From Leptodontidium sp. MPI-SDFR-AT-0119 (taxonomy: Eukaryota; Ascomycota; Leotiomycetes; Helotiales; Leptodontidiaceae): 64,000 nucleotides of DNA. The notes under the pieces were generated by a model. The model was not told the DNA's origin and did not search any database. It saw only the letters and a list, made by a program, of their open reading frames with translations. The position numbers and the translations under genes were made by a program. Below, in pieces: positions 24,288 to 37,195 of the stretch. The number at the start of each line of letters is the position of its first letter. Within the stretch, counting starts at the first letter, position 1. The stretch lies in contig JAHLEZ010000001.1 of assembly GCA_020726505.1 (NCBI GenBank), positions 2,852,001 through 2,916,000 of the forward strand, read 5' to 3'.

Positions 24288-26871
24288 ATGCTTTACTCCT
24301 TCTTGTCAGCTGCTGCTCTGCTTGCACCAGCACTTGCTGTTGTTCAGCCCCTGAATACAACTATTCTCGGCCAATATGGACATTCCCCAGCAGTCTATCC
24401 TTCACGTATGTTCTTCCCCTACTTTTCATCTTCATTTATTATGTATGAAGTTGGCTAACAATTTCTAGCAAATGCCACTGGCGTTGGTGGTTGGGAGGAA
24501 GCTCTCGCTAAGGCCAAGGAGTTCACTGCTCAACTAACTCCAGCGGAGAAGGCAGACATGGTCACGGGAAAGCCGGGACCGTGTGTGGGTAACATCGTTG
24601 CCATTCCTCGTCTCGGATTCGGCGGTCTCTGTCTTCAAGATGGACCATTGGCTATTCGAACTGTAGATTATGCAAGCGTTTTCCCGGCTGGTGTCACTAC
24701 CGCAGCATCATTTGATCGTAAATTGATGTATGAACGCGGTGCTGCTATGGGAGCAGAGTTCAGGGGCAAAGGAGCTCAAGTTGCACTTTCGTAAGTTTTC
24801 TCGTCTTTCGAACGATGCTATGCAAGAGTTTACTGACCTGTTTTATAGTCCTGTTGCAGGCCCTCTTGGTCGTTCCGCCTATGCTGGTAGAAATTGGGAA
24901 GGCTTTTCTCCTGATCCATACCTCACTGGTGTTGCAATGGAAGAGACCATCACCGGTCTTCAGAGCAACGGTCTCCAAGCTTGCGCCAAGCACTGGATCG
25001 GCAACGAGCAAGAGACTCAAAGAAACCCAACCTACAAGAATGGATCTATTGTCCAAGAGTCAATCTCAGCTAACATCGATGACCGCACCATGCACGAATT
25101 ATACATGTGGCCCTTTGCGAACGCTGTTCATGCTGGTGTTGCAAGTGTCATGTGCAGCTACCAACGATTGAACGGATCATACGCCTGCGAGAATTCCAAA
25201 TCTTTGAACGGCTACTTGAAGGAGGAACTTGGTTTCCAGGGCTATGTCATGTCCGATTGGGGTGCGACTCACTCTGGTGTCCCATCTATCGAGGCAGGTT
25301 TGGATATGAACATGCCTGGTGGTCTCGGTATGTATGGACTGACCTTTGGAGAGGCATCTGACTTTGGTGGAAACGTCACTCTTGCTGTCAACAATGGTAC
25401 CTTGGACTCGTCTCGTGTGGACGATATGGTCATTCGTATCATGACTCCATACTTCTTCCTTGGCCAGGACAAGGATTACCCAACTGTTGATCCTTCGTCT
25501 GCTGATCTCAACACCTTCTCGCCAAAGAATACCTGGTGTAAGTACATTCTTCCTTACTGGCAGTGTCATGAAAACACCCTATCAAACGGAAAACAATTCT
25601 AACTCGTCACAGTCAGAGAGTATGTCTTGAACGGCACTCGCAGCCGCGATGTCCGAGCCGACCACGGTGCTTTGATCCGCAAGCACGGCGCTTCCTCAAC
25701 CGTCATGCTGAAGAATGTCAACAACGCTCTCCCCCTCAAATCCCCCAAGATCATCTCCGTCTTCGGCAATGATGCCAGTGAAGATACTCAAGGCTTCTAC
25801 AACCAAAATGATTTCGAATACGGCACCCTCGTAGCAGGTGGTGGTTCCGGAACAGGCCGTCTCACATACCTCATCACCCCCCTCGAAGCCATCAAAGCCC
25901 GAGCTAGCAAAGATGGCGCTCTCGTTCAACAATGGCTCAACAACACCCTCGTAGCAGCCAGCGACATCTCCACACTCGCCATCCCCGAATCTCCCGAAGT
26001 CTGCCTCGTCTTCCTCAAGACCTGGGCCGAAGAAGCCGCAGACCGCGTCTCCCTCGAGCTCGACTGGCACGGAAACGAAGTCGTCGAATCCGTCGCCTCC
26101 TACTGCAACAACACAATCGTAGTGACCCACTCCTCTGGAATCAACGACCTCCCATGGGCCGACCACCCCAACGTAACCGCCATCCTAGCAGCGCACTATC
26201 CTGGCCAGGAATCAGGGAACTCCATCGTCGACGTCCTGTACGGCGACGTGAACCCCTCCGGCAAACTCCCATATACCATCGCCCTCGCCAACGACGACTA
26301 TAACGGCCTCCCCACCACAGCGGTGAACAGCACCGACCCGGACGCGTGGCAGGCTTATTTTGAGGAGAAGCTCGAGATCGACTACCGCTACTTCGACGCG
26401 CAGAACATGAGCGTGCGGTACGAATTCGGGTTCGGGCTGTCCTACACTACATTCGAACTCGCCGATCTTGCAATCTCGAGTCTCGGGAGCGGCAAGGCAG
26501 GTATTTCTGCCGTGACGCCAGCCCAAAGTACAACTCCAGGAGGCAATCCCGCGCTCTGGGAGAATCTGTATAACGTCACCGCCACGCTGTCGAATACGGG
26601 CGATGTGGCTGGCGCGACGGTCCCGCAGTTGTATATCACTATGCCATCTTCTGCACCGGCTGGAACACCGCCAAAGCAGTTGAGAGGGTTTGAGAAAGTC
26701 ATGCTTGAGCCGGGACAGAGTGAGACGGTGGCGTTCGCGCTGATGCGGAGAGATCTTAGTTATTGGGATGTGGTGAGGCAGGATTGGGTTATCCCCGCTG
26801 GGGAGTTCGGTGTCAGTGTCGGGTTCAGTAGTAGGGATTTGAAGCTGGTGGGGAGTGTGACGATTGTTTAG
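24288..26871 (+). CDS. Secreted GH3 beta-glucosidase
   Basis: Four exons, 24288-24405, 24469-24790, 24849-25537 and 25613-26871 (donors GTATGT, GTAAGT, GTAAGT; phases 1, 2, 1), encode 795 residues. Residues 1-17 are a signal peptide. The N-terminal GH3 barrel contains CLQDGPLAIR, KHWIGNEQE and the nucleophile motif VMSDWGA, with the catalytic Asp at about residue 283. The middle alpha/beta sandwich (VFGNDASE; AHYPGQESGNSIVDVLYGDVNPSGKLP) and a C-terminal fibronectin-III-like domain (LRGFEKV..PGQSETV) complete the usual three-domain plan, and length is normal. It should hydrolyse beta-1,4-glucosides such as cellobiose outside the cell or at the wall. Many N-glycosylation sequons are present. 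It resembles the F/L/M-type fungal enzymes more than the large BglA type. A TATA box and paired CreA sites upstream suggest glucose repression. Confidence 0.93.
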
Positions 26872-28791
26872 ATTTTGGGGGTTTTGGCGGGGTGGTGGTG
26901 GAGAGAGGGGAATGATGTTATGATTAATGAATAATTGCATTGTAACGTAGATCTAAAAGAAATAAATGATTAATTGGCGATTTCTAAGCTCAATAAGGCC
27001 TTTATAAATACAAATATAATTCCTGGTCGCAACATTTCAGCAGCTTCGTTTGGTGAGTTGCCAAGGAGATCCTATGCTGGGCTGTGCTTGTCTGCTCGCG
27101 GCTGGCCCCTGGCTAAACTGGGTTTGATGAGCCATTAATTTCCTTACGCTAGCAATATCTTATGCCTTATTCAAATTCTCTCATTTATTATACTCTCTGC
27201 CTTTTTCTTTCTCTTTCTCTTTCCTTTTAGACTGGTCGCTATCACTTTCTATTTCATTGTCAAATTTTACTCCTACTTCCAACCCTACCTTAATCTTAGA
27301 CTAGCCTACATCACGTCACAACGTCTTCTCTCTATCTCTCATTTTCCTCCAGCCGTGATTGGATAATAGCACAGTTATCTCCAAAGGCAAAGGCACCAAA
27401 AGGTGAAATGCCAACCCCTCTCCCTCGTCGTCTTCAATATCCTCTGGATAGTCTTTGTGTTTGCCGTTGATCAAGCTATAGTTGATAGTTTTGAGGTTTT
27501 TTGATCTCGCCATTGATTTGTAATTTCTTAGATTTATTTTCCCTCCCCCCCCTTAATTTTTTAATTTTTAAAAAAATTTTTAGAGAGAGAGAGAGTTGAG
27601 TGAATCGTGCGAGCGTGTGGAAATCATTCTTCTACTGCCGCATATTCACAGACGCGCTCTCTCACGTCTTCCGGCATTCTCTGGTCCATTGCTTCATCTT
27701 CCAAGCTCCTACTATCCTAGCAACGCCAGCTTCCGGACACCTCTTATTGTAGGGTAGGGGGAGGTGCCAGTATCCTTGCGTATGATTTGTACTGTTAAGA
27801 TAACAGGAGTGGTGTGACGATCGACTCACATGTTGCAGTGCTAAGGAGATTCAGGGGTTCTAGTTAGGTTTGACTAGGACCACTTTCGGAGGGGTTTCGG
27901 AGGCAATTCGCATATATAAGGAGGTCCTCCCTCAGACTCCTTGAATTCTGTATATTCTTTATTTCCTTCGTATTAGGTCTAATGGTTATTAGAATAGCCA
28001 TCGCCTACGTACTCCCATATACCTTTAGCAACGCTCTCTTGTACTAGCGTCGTTACAAAAAGCACCTCTTCTTTAAGAACATAAGCGACTATTCGATCAG
28101 GGCATATAAGGAAATTTATTAATAAAAAAAAATTGTATTACGTTTAAAGCTATATTCGTAAGTATAGTAACTGAGACGAGCTTAACCGGTAATATTCAAG
28201 AGTTTCTCGTATTAGCGAAAGTATATAAACAGTTTTTAGTTTCTGAATATAGCTAACGCTTTATTTAGGCTATATAAGTAAGCTTTAGTACGAGGATTAA
28301 TAAGTTATATAAAGAAAATACAACGCTTAAACGAAAGCTAAAGTAATAGAGAGTTTAGGCTGTAATAGGATCCGAATTTCGATAACAGTTCGAGCAAGAA
28401 CTGAAAAACTTCACGATTACTAATTAGATCGTCTATTAGGATTTACAAAAGAGTATTATGGTAGCTGATTGTTTCAAAGCGACATATATAAATACATTCA
28501 CATAGTATATGAGGTGATGCCGCCGATGGATGATACCAAAAGCTCGCTTTAGATCAATCAACCAGTATTTACACGATCTCTTTTGTCCTCCTTCGCACGA
28601 TGACCTACTCGCAATTGAGCAAGAGGAGCGCACGACAAAGCCTTTGATGGTCATCTCCTGAAGCTCTAGCTCATTTTAGGCATAGCTTCTGGTATCTTCT
28701 CCCTCGAGCAGTGGTGCCCAGCAAAGATGGCTAGGCTATCGAGCGAGGATGGCAGGCCGAGTGTCTTTGAGTTTAGTGCCCCCTCATATCC
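26872..28791. other. Gene-free interval with an AT-rich relic
   Basis: The first ~150 bases are the 3' UTR of the GH3 gene. A short (GA)n run lies near 27,584-27,594. From ~28,000 to ~28,440 the sequence is very AT-rich, and one plus frame shows protein-like segments broken by TAA/TAG where Gln would fit. This suggests a transposon relic altered by repeat-induced point mutation. The element is not identifiable. Confidence 0.4.
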
Positions 28792-31106
28792 TCATTGAAA
28801 CATCCAGTTCCCGTCAATATCAGTATTCAACAAACTACCAAAATACAGCGTATCAGCGTCCGCCCACCCAAAATCTGCAATCACAGGCTGTTCCGGGACC
28901 ATAGGATTGAACTGGCAGCTGGTAAAAGAGACCGTGGGAAACGTCATCGGGTTGTGGTTCGATGGACTTATTCCTTCCCATGGCTCCGAAGGATTGTTTT
29001 GGCCAACGGTGATACTTTGTGGGGAGGGAAAGACGGGCATGTTGGGGTTGGCATCTTCGGTTCTTGAGCTCTGGTTTGACGCTGGACGCACGATACTGAT
29101 TGTTCCGAAGTAAGGGATGGTGAGGCGAAGATTCCCACCGTCCCCCCCTGCTGACTGCTGATCTATAGCCAAGAGGGATTTGATCACATTGACACTTTGT
29201 GCGGCGATGGTTTCGTTGGTGTTGTTGGCAAATCCCTCCATGGTATGAAGGACACCGTTGATCATGGTACGGTCGGAGTCTCGTTGATGGGAATTCTCGG
29301 CGCTTTGGCTGGGGTCCAGGAGTCCGAGGAAGAGGGCGACTGTGGCCGTTAGGGCACCAAAATCGACCATTTTATAACAGAAGGAATGGTTGTTCAATCC
29401 TCGGATAGCGAGATACCTCCACATGACTTCGCGGCAAGCCTTCAGACAGCTGAATCTACTGTAGTCGTATCGTCTTTCGGTGGCGGCGCGAAGCATGAAT
29501 GGGAGATGTACTAGGCCTTGGAGTTAGAAATACCATATTTGTACCATCAACCTATCAAACTGTTTTGAGGTTCCTTGTGACCGCTCGTCCGAGATGTGGG
29601 TTGGTATTTCCCACCACTGCGACTGTGAGCATTTGGGTGGTCATTTTTGAGATCAACTTACGGAATCGGGCATCTCCTTTCCAAGTGTTTCCAAAAGCTC
29701 GTCGATCTCCTGTGTTGCAGCGTAGACAGGCGTGTTCTCAGATTGGTTGCGTTCAATTATGCGGAGTGATATCTCACTCAGCTTTCTCTGAAATAAATCG
29801 TCCTTGTCGATATCCGGATTCTGGAAATTCTCGTCTGCTTCATATTTATCCTCACATGAACCAGCAGGCAAACCTAGAAGAAGGGCCTAAAGCAATCAAT
29901 CAGTACATCAAGATGATGCAGAGTTGCGTAGACAGACCACGTAGCGATCCCCCCGCACTATTAGATGCCACATGTTCCGTGCATTGGGTGATACGGCGGA
30001 GGCCGATCTCTTTTGGAGGCCCATCAATTGGCCTATTGAAAGAGCACGTCGGAAGATCAACCATGCTCTCCTGGGACTGCCAGCGTTTAGATGATATATT
30101 CCTTGCAGAACAAGACCTTCGAGACCTTCCATTGAAGTGACAAGTTCATCATCCGATGTCACAAGGGCATTGACAGTTGAAAGAATTCTTTCCGTTCTCG
30201 AGCCAAGAGATGAGAGTGCGTGAAGTCGCCCATGCTCATACCCAGGGTCAAGTTGTTGCAACAAAACAACAATAAATAAAAGCATTCTCGCAATCACAGT
30301 TATCTTCTCCTGGGATATTTCAGCGACTTTAAAAGGCGAAAATTGGGTTTTCTCATTTGCGTCAACGTAAGTGCCAGTCATAGCGTTAAGGAGACTGGGA
30401 AGATGGCTTGCGGAACATATCAGGTCTGTGTCGGCTTGGGAGGGTAGAAGCTGTACAAGTGCTTGTCGAATTCTTTCTGTCTTTGATGGCCTACATATTG
30501 GACGTGACGAGGGAGTTCTGGTACCAGCCGGGGAGGCAACTTGCGAGTGGCCATGTCGTATCTGTGTAGTCAGTTCACGTTTCCAGTATAGTGGGTGAAC
30601 ACTCACAACTGTATTGTCAAAAAGAGACAAGTATGGCGAACTATCTGTACTTGCATGTACTTCCCCGGCTGGATGCGGACTGAGTACCATGGATTCCTGT
30701 GTCAAGATATTATCCTGTAAAGTTTCCTCTTCATATGCCGACCCTTTCGCAACGAGGGTTTCTAGTAATCTTTCCACTCTGCCCAGTCGCTCTCCTACCT
30801 GCAAGCCGCTTGAAGTATCCCGTTCGTCTGGAAACCTAGAATACTAAAGTCAGACACCTTCTCGGCGAAATACAAGACTCTGGTATGTATACTCTTGCGA
30901 AAGACATGGCGTGCCTCTAGCTAGGCATCCAGAACAAGCCGGAACATCCTCTGAGCTCAATTGACATTTCACCTTCCTCCTTTTACCTGCACACCATGTT
31001 TAGTCTCTCGAATCCAGCGTAGGAAGCCTGGATGATATTTACATTCCCAACAGCTCTTTGTGCCCTTTCTGACTTGCTTTCGAGGACGCTCTCCTATTGT
31101 GGCCAT
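28792..31106 (-). pseudogene. Zn2Cys6 transcription factor with premature stop
   Basis: Six exons on the minus strand: 31106-31043, 30986-30893, 30835-30607, 30561-29938, 29886-29662 and 29622-28792. They form one continuous 688-codon frame except for a TAA at 29526-29524 (codon ~445). The zinc cluster is C19-x2-C22-x6-C29-x9-C39-x2-C42-x6-C49, split by the first intron, followed by LGRVERLLETLV (linker/dimerisation). The middle part has the fungal transcription-factor homology region (RRALSIGQLMGL, RDRYV-ALLLGLPAG across an intron). The stop falls in a conserved block read as RLMVQIWYF-stop-LQGLVHLPFML, where Gln (CAA) is expected. 243 further codons (LRAATERRYDYSRFSCLKACRE...) follow with no other lesion. 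Either one recent C-to-T nonsense change shortens the protein to 444 residues, or the base is an error. Target genes are unknown. Confidence 0.75.
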
Positions 31107-33565
31107 CGGAATGAATACTTTCTGGTCGACTTCTCAAGGGTAGACCGTGCTAGGGACAGTGCCAGAGTTCATCCTCAGATTTCTAAATTCCGAACTCTAT
31201 GCTGATGATATATTGTGATGAATTTGTTGACCAGCTTTAGTTCACCAAAGTTGCCCAGAGGAACAAGTTACACGTTGAAGTGACTCACAGGATTTTGCTA
31301 TGAAACATGCGCCCGCAGATTGGCTACTTTGCATAATAAATGTCAGGCTGTGATTGATGCTCAGGGTTGGCGTACAATATAAAGTTCATTTTAGGAGCGA
31401 GCCAAGAACATAAAACGACATTAGAGTGGATGCGTGGCGCTCACCCTCTGGAGGTGAGATTATTTGTCCTTAGACTCCAATGACTCATTTGAACTAGCTT
31501 TAATGAGTGAGGTAGCACAATGTGGGTGGATGAATGGGGTCAGAAAAGTCAGTCAACAAGGTCAATGCGTAAACCTAATCCAGGGAGATGAGGGGTGGTG
31601 ATCCTCAAGCAGGGGAAAACACGAATAATCCGCGGTGTCATGTGCCAGACCATACACTTTTACGTACACTTGGCTGGCTGCCGATGAGTCAGATGGCATA
31701 TCCTCATTTCAGAGAAACGTCTAGACTTTTGCCAAGACAGCCAGGCTACTTGATCGAATTACGAAGTACTTGGTGGTTTGATGACACGTACTTCTTCAAG
31801 GGTGGCGCCAGGGCCGTTGCTCTCGCGTTAACCTCATCAATTTGAGCGAACTCACTTCCAGCTCCTTCATACGCATCTCGTGGTTCGCATCATGCCCTGC
31901 TGCACGCTTTTGAAACTTGCGCTACACGGTGTACCGTTATTCTGGTGCATCTCGCATGCCATGTGCTTAGGCCATCGATAGCCGTACACTTGTGTTAGGA
32001 GGCAGCGAATATATTCTTCTCCGTCAGTCGGGCTTAGGGCGATGGTCTTCCTGTGCGTGAGCTACCCAGCTTTATTGCCTCTCGTCGTGTCCTGGTATAC
32101 TAATACTAGTACATATTAAGAAAGTATTCTTCGCATTGGAAATTCTTCAGGAGGGTCGCTACTCTTTGCAACACTTATCATTGCAGTGGTTGATTTATGT
32201 CGCTTATGCAAGTATTACTTTCTCTGGGTGAAGTATATATCTGAAACACATATTCAGGGATATTCTACAGTGCTGTATTTATCTTTATTTTATCTACGTA
32301 ACTTGGATACTTCCTTCACTGCTAGGTCACCAGATCTGAAATCAGGTCGTCTAGCCAAATGGCTTTATTAACCCTATTTCTTCAAGCACTGACTTGAAAT
32401 CCGGGTTTGACGAGTGAGTTAAGCCATTGCAGGATGGGCTTTAGCACAGTTCTGATCTTTGCTCCAGCTAGACCAACCTCAATGATTTCAAAGTGCTAAT
32501 CATCGAAAAGGAAAGACGGAGCTTTCGCCAGCATTCCAGTAAACAATAGTATCATAATAAACATCAGAGTATAACATTTCATAACCTATTAGTCGTTCCT
32601 CTTTTAGAAGTCCTACTACACATCTTTTAGATGTTTGCCAACACACTTGACCAAACCATTAATTATAATAGATTAAAGTAGTATGTCGTCCACCACACAA
32701 CTGCCTCAGAACAGCGCGGACTGTCTCGTTTCTCTGAGTCATATATTTGCTGCAATCCTACATTTCTCAACTTTGGGTTGTTATATACTCATTCATCTTT
32801 CAGCATTCAACATCCATCTAATCCAATTTAAATTAGAACCAAAAAAATACGTGGCTAGTGACCGGTTCTAAACTAAACGGGCATAATAAGTGAATGGATG
32901 TAAATAGCCAGCGGTTATTGGTCCGCGACTCAACTAGTATTTAATGGCACCTCACTGACCGTGCTTGACTAGATTCAAGGCAGCAACGGAAAATGGTGCA
33001 AAACGCTGAGGTGAGAGATGTGTAGTTCCTTGTCGAATCCTCCCTGAATCTCCTCGTTTCAGGCAGGTATGTAACGTATATTCCATTTTTTGGATGCTCA
33101 GAAGTCTAAACTGTGATAACTCCAAAGTTCCGAAGATCGAGTGTGTATAGCTTGCTATTATCATTTCTTGAGTGGCTGTTAATACATTTCCCACTGTCAC
33201 CTTTCACTCTCGACTTAATCCATGATCTTGCTCGTTTTCCCAAAGCATGCCAACTTGCAGTCATGACCTGGCTATCTCTTCCAGCCATTCTCTTCTCCGG
33301 TCCACAATCACTTCCTCAAGGCAACATCAATGGTCGCCACATTGTCTATGACCGAATTCCAGTTAATTTTGTACGCCTTACGTCATTTCATTGGAACGAG
33401 ATTTATATCAACATGGAAGCGAGAGGTATCACGTGAACACTACAGCTTATCAACCTTAAAGGCTTTAATGCCTTGCGGGTCGTTAATGGGATGTAAATTC
33501 CTGGAACTTGAGTATCACATTTAATTTTCCGTAATTCCATCAAACATCATTAGTGTCATGCTATG
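31107..33565. other. Gene-free interval between transcription factor and sedolisin
   Basis: No supportable gene. Short open frames lie on both strands, with moderately AT-rich stretches at 32.1-32.9 kb. The first few hundred bases are the upstream region of the minus-strand regulator; the last ~100 are the 3' flank of the sedolisin gene. Confidence 0.4.
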
Positions 33566-36045
33566 TTAAATACCCATCAACACTTTCTGCAGGACGGGAA
33601 AGATAGGCGAGCTGGAAAGGAAAGTCAGCGCATGATCCGAAGCATGTTTTGGAATCAGAATCAGAGGGGGAGGAAGCTTACCCAAGTCCAGTAACGGGAT
33701 CCCATCCCTTCGCAGTGGGGAACCCAGGTCCTCCACATCCTGGGTTACTGCCCGATGTGATATCGGTGAACGCTTCGGGGTGTTGATACTGCAATACGAT
33801 GTCAGACTTTCTCACAAAACTCAAGCGAAGAGTGGGAGTAAAGGGACATACCAAAACAGGATGAATGAAACCAACTGTACTCTTTCCAGCCGCAATACGT
33901 TCCTCATTCACAAGGTTGAGTACCGCTCCCCAAACAGGTGCAGACAATGAAGTCCCACCAACCAACCACCAAGACCCATTGTTGTACACAACCTGTCTAT
34001 CACCAACAGCCCCAACATCAGGGTACGCCCGTCCACCATGATGATAAATACCACCCGTCACACTACTGAAATCGCCATTCTCGACATAATGATGATATCC
34101 CGAGAAACCAAGGGAATCCTCAACCTGGTCAAAATACGCATCAACAGCGTCACGCTGATAACTCGGGATACCAAAGACATTGGAGAAGCCCCCTCCGCTA
34201 GGAAAACGCGCCGTTGCAACCTCGTGGAGTTTCTCGCCTGCGACGGGGACGGTGGAGGGAGAGAAGCGGTCCCATTCTGTGCTGCCGACTGAGAGGACGT
34301 AGGGGCATGAGGAGGCGTAGTCGGGGTCGAGGATCTTGCCGGATGCGCCGTTGCATGTTTTGCCGCCGACGCCGTCGTCACCAGATGACATTACGATTGT
34401 GACGCCTTGGAGGGCGAGTTTCATCCATTCGTTGCATTGGCGCTTGATGTAGTAGTCGGGCCAACTGGCTTCGCTTCCTCCGTAGGAGATTGAAATCACA
34501 TTGGTCTGGGCTTGTTAGTTTTTGAAGCTTTGGGAGACTTACGTTTGATGAGCGAGGGGACTTACGGGCTTGTAAACACCGCATTGAAGCTGGCCTTTGT
34601 ATCCACCTGGGTTGGGATCTGGATAGACTGGATCAAGACACTCCTCCACTTTGCAGTTTCCTGTCTCTCCAAATGCACTGTAGGTGCAGTAGCTACCATC
34701 AATGGCATCGAGAAAGTCTGTGATAATTAATTTAGAATCCTGGTGGGAAAGGAGGTCGGCACCTACTGTTCCAGAAACCATTATATCCTCCATTGAACTC
34801 GTAGTACTCATCATCTTCCTGGAAAAGTACGAGACCTTGTGGATAAATGAGGGGTCCGGCAGCATCGAAATCGAGAGCTGCTTCAAGAGCATCTGTGGTG
34901 ACGAAATCTGGTGTATCTTCTGTGGCTCCAATGGCACCATCGATGAGACGCTCCTCTGGGTACGTGCCGTTGGGGATGTGACTACACAGTTAGAGATGTG
35001 AAACGCATCTGTAGAGATTTCAACTTACGGGTAAAGCTTGCTGTAGTAAACATCAAGATCGGCTCTGCTGTAATGCACATCAAGACTCTCGTAGATGCCG
35101 AGTTTGTTTCCGGGTGCAGATTTGCTGGCTTCAGGGATGTCGTATTGAACTGGAAGTTTGTCAATGATGATGCCTAGAAAATATGGGAATATAGAGATTA
35201 CCTCTGGTACAATCAGCTGTAACATAAATATCACAATTGGTCGCATTCGTCTGAGGGAAGCCGGGAAGTTTGGTAATGAATGGCTTAGCACCACCAGAGC
35301 TCAAAGTGCTCTCGAACCGTTTGGACAGTTCACCACCAGCGCTAATCTTGGCATTTCTTTGACGAAGTCTGGTTCCTGGGGTGATGTAATCGACGTGCTC
35401 CTGGATGTGAGTTGGAATGTGGTATTCCTCAGTCGAGATATCATGAACACCAGATGAATGTTCCCAGAGGTAGAAATCCGCGAACAGCAGGTTCTCGGCT
35501 TCCTCGGCAGTTGCATCGAATTGAATCCACTTTTGTCTGGATTAGCTTGGTTGATTACTCGGTCCAAATAGGATAGCGAGAACTTACCTGCTTGTTGGCG
35601 GATGGCGCACATCGATCGGCACTGATACCAGAGGAGGTAAGCCAATCGATGACTGCATCAGTTGAAGATTGACGAGGAGCAAAGAATTCAATGACTTCTT
35701 CCGGAGTCATGTGGTTTCCATAACTTGCTGAACCTGGAGTGGAGCTGTAATCAGATTAGTGATCAATTCCTGCCAAGTGGCATTGAGTTCTTACATCTCC
35801 ATCAATTTGTTGTGACCAGCCTCAAGGTTGTGTTGCTTCAACCCAATTCGCATTGGAAAGATCTGGCTGCTTGGCACCTTGGACTTCTTCACCCACTGCT
35901 GACCCCATTGAGGCAGATGGCGCTCGTGCAAACTGTGCGATGCAGGAATCTCCCTCTTTGTTCCAACGGAATGGGTAATCGGGCTTGCCATCGTCCCAAG
36001 GACGAGGCCACTGGCCAAAACAGTAACGAGGGAGCGCATCAACAT
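33566..36045 (-). CDS. Sedolisin family (S53) secreted peptidase, tripeptidyl-peptidase-like
   Basis: Nine exons on the minus strand: 36045-35795, 35744-35588, 35529-35202, 35149-35029, 34981-34767, 34717-34566, 34505-33852, 33788-33682 and 33611-33566. They join without a stop into 676 residues. Residues 1-~20 are a signal peptide. A pro-domain follows (RIGLKQHNLEAGHNKLMEMSTPGSASYG-type blocks in exons 1-2). The S53 catalytic domain has Glu319 and Asp323 (DALEAALDFD), the oxyanion Asp at ~451 (SSGDDG) and the nucleophile Ser at ~594 in VGGTSLSAP. The C-terminal calcium site region is FTDITSGSNPGC..GWDPVTGLG. The short last exon (GSPIFPVLQKVLMGI) matches the usual family end. The enzyme should act outside the cell at acid pH, releasing tripeptides or cutting as an endopeptidase. 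Which of the two is not decidable here. Confidence 0.92.
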
Positions 36046-37195
36046 AGTGACTGGGAAATAGAGCAAACTAGTCGAGCGAACAGGAGTTGAAGAATCTCCC
36101 CAGGGTCATCTTGCTCTTATTTATCCCTCAAACCCATTCATAATCACGTCTTCAAAATGGCAAATTGGGACCGGCACGCTGCAGGATAGCACAGCGCTTC
36201 ACGTTCACGATCCGAAGCGGAAGGTTGTAACTGTTGGCCCTAACCACCTTCTCGAAAGCGTTCGCGTGGCGGATCTAGCGGCGGAAGTGGTAATCCTCAC
36301 CGTATGATAAGCTTTTGCTAAGCTTTCTTGGGAAGGTATTGGTGGAGGCTAAGCTTCCTTGGAAATGATAGAGGCTGACATTGGCTTGATGATATGCGAG
36401 AAGCGTGCCTTGCATAATGCACAGGGAAGGCATGTCTTTGTTTAGGTGAGACTGATTGTGGCGCGGGATTGGTAGGACGAGATGTGGATGGAGATAACGG
36501 CCATCTCGCTTAGTAGAAGTCCAGTAATCACGCAAAAGGTAGAGGTTGTACCATGTAGCTGAATCCCTAGCAGTTATTTGAGGGCTTTATCGGGATATGA
36601 AAATACAGTGAAGCCGTTGGGTTGACTACATACTGAAATCAATGCGTTGTCTATTTACATTCAGTTTAGAAACAACAATTTGTGAAATGTCACGTGGTAC
36701 ACTGGGTTTCACTTGCCATCCTATTTGGGTGGGGGTAGCTATTTATCGTGCAATCTCCAAACGCTGCTGGGGCTCTGTCAGAAAGCTCTTCCACCTTCCA
36801 AGCTTTAACAATACAATTCCTCGTAATCCGAACAGCCTCTCCTTCTCCCTTTCCCCCTTCTCTTCCTCAGCCACCCACCCCGCAATCGGTCCAGAACCAC
36901 GCAAATGTACTTTTACCCGAATCGCATTTCTCTATATCTGTTCCTTATTTACACGTCATTTCTCAAGGTGACTTTTTGTTTCATTTAGAATACCTAGAGA
37001 AAGTCGAGAAAATTTAAAACGCAGGTATGCTTGAGTTGTAAGCAGCTAAGTCGGCCCTCGCCGTGTAACCGATGAGACCGGATGGGACATCGAATTTGTT
37101 TTTCACTGTGTCCTTGGCGTAACTACTCGGGCGAGAGACGAAGCTCATTAGGTAGAGAGGCTGCTCCATATCCTTCGGAGCGAAGGATGATGGTG
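36046..37195. other. Sedolisin promoter and intergenic sequence
   Basis: Contains the minus-strand promoter near 36,120. A near-direct repeat around agcttncttgggaa(g/a) lies at ~36,318-36,365. Short frames at 36,640-37,020 are unsupported. Confidence 0.35.
36117..36124 (-). promoter_or_regulatory. TATA-like element of the sedolisin gene
   Basis: ATAAATAA on the minus strand lies ~75 bp upstream of the start at 36045. A plausible TATA element by position and sequence. Confidence 0.4.

Noticed and set aside
25696..26940. Long minus-strand frames opposite the GH3 gene
   Set aside because: Shadow frames of a strongly codon-biased gene; no independent similarity.
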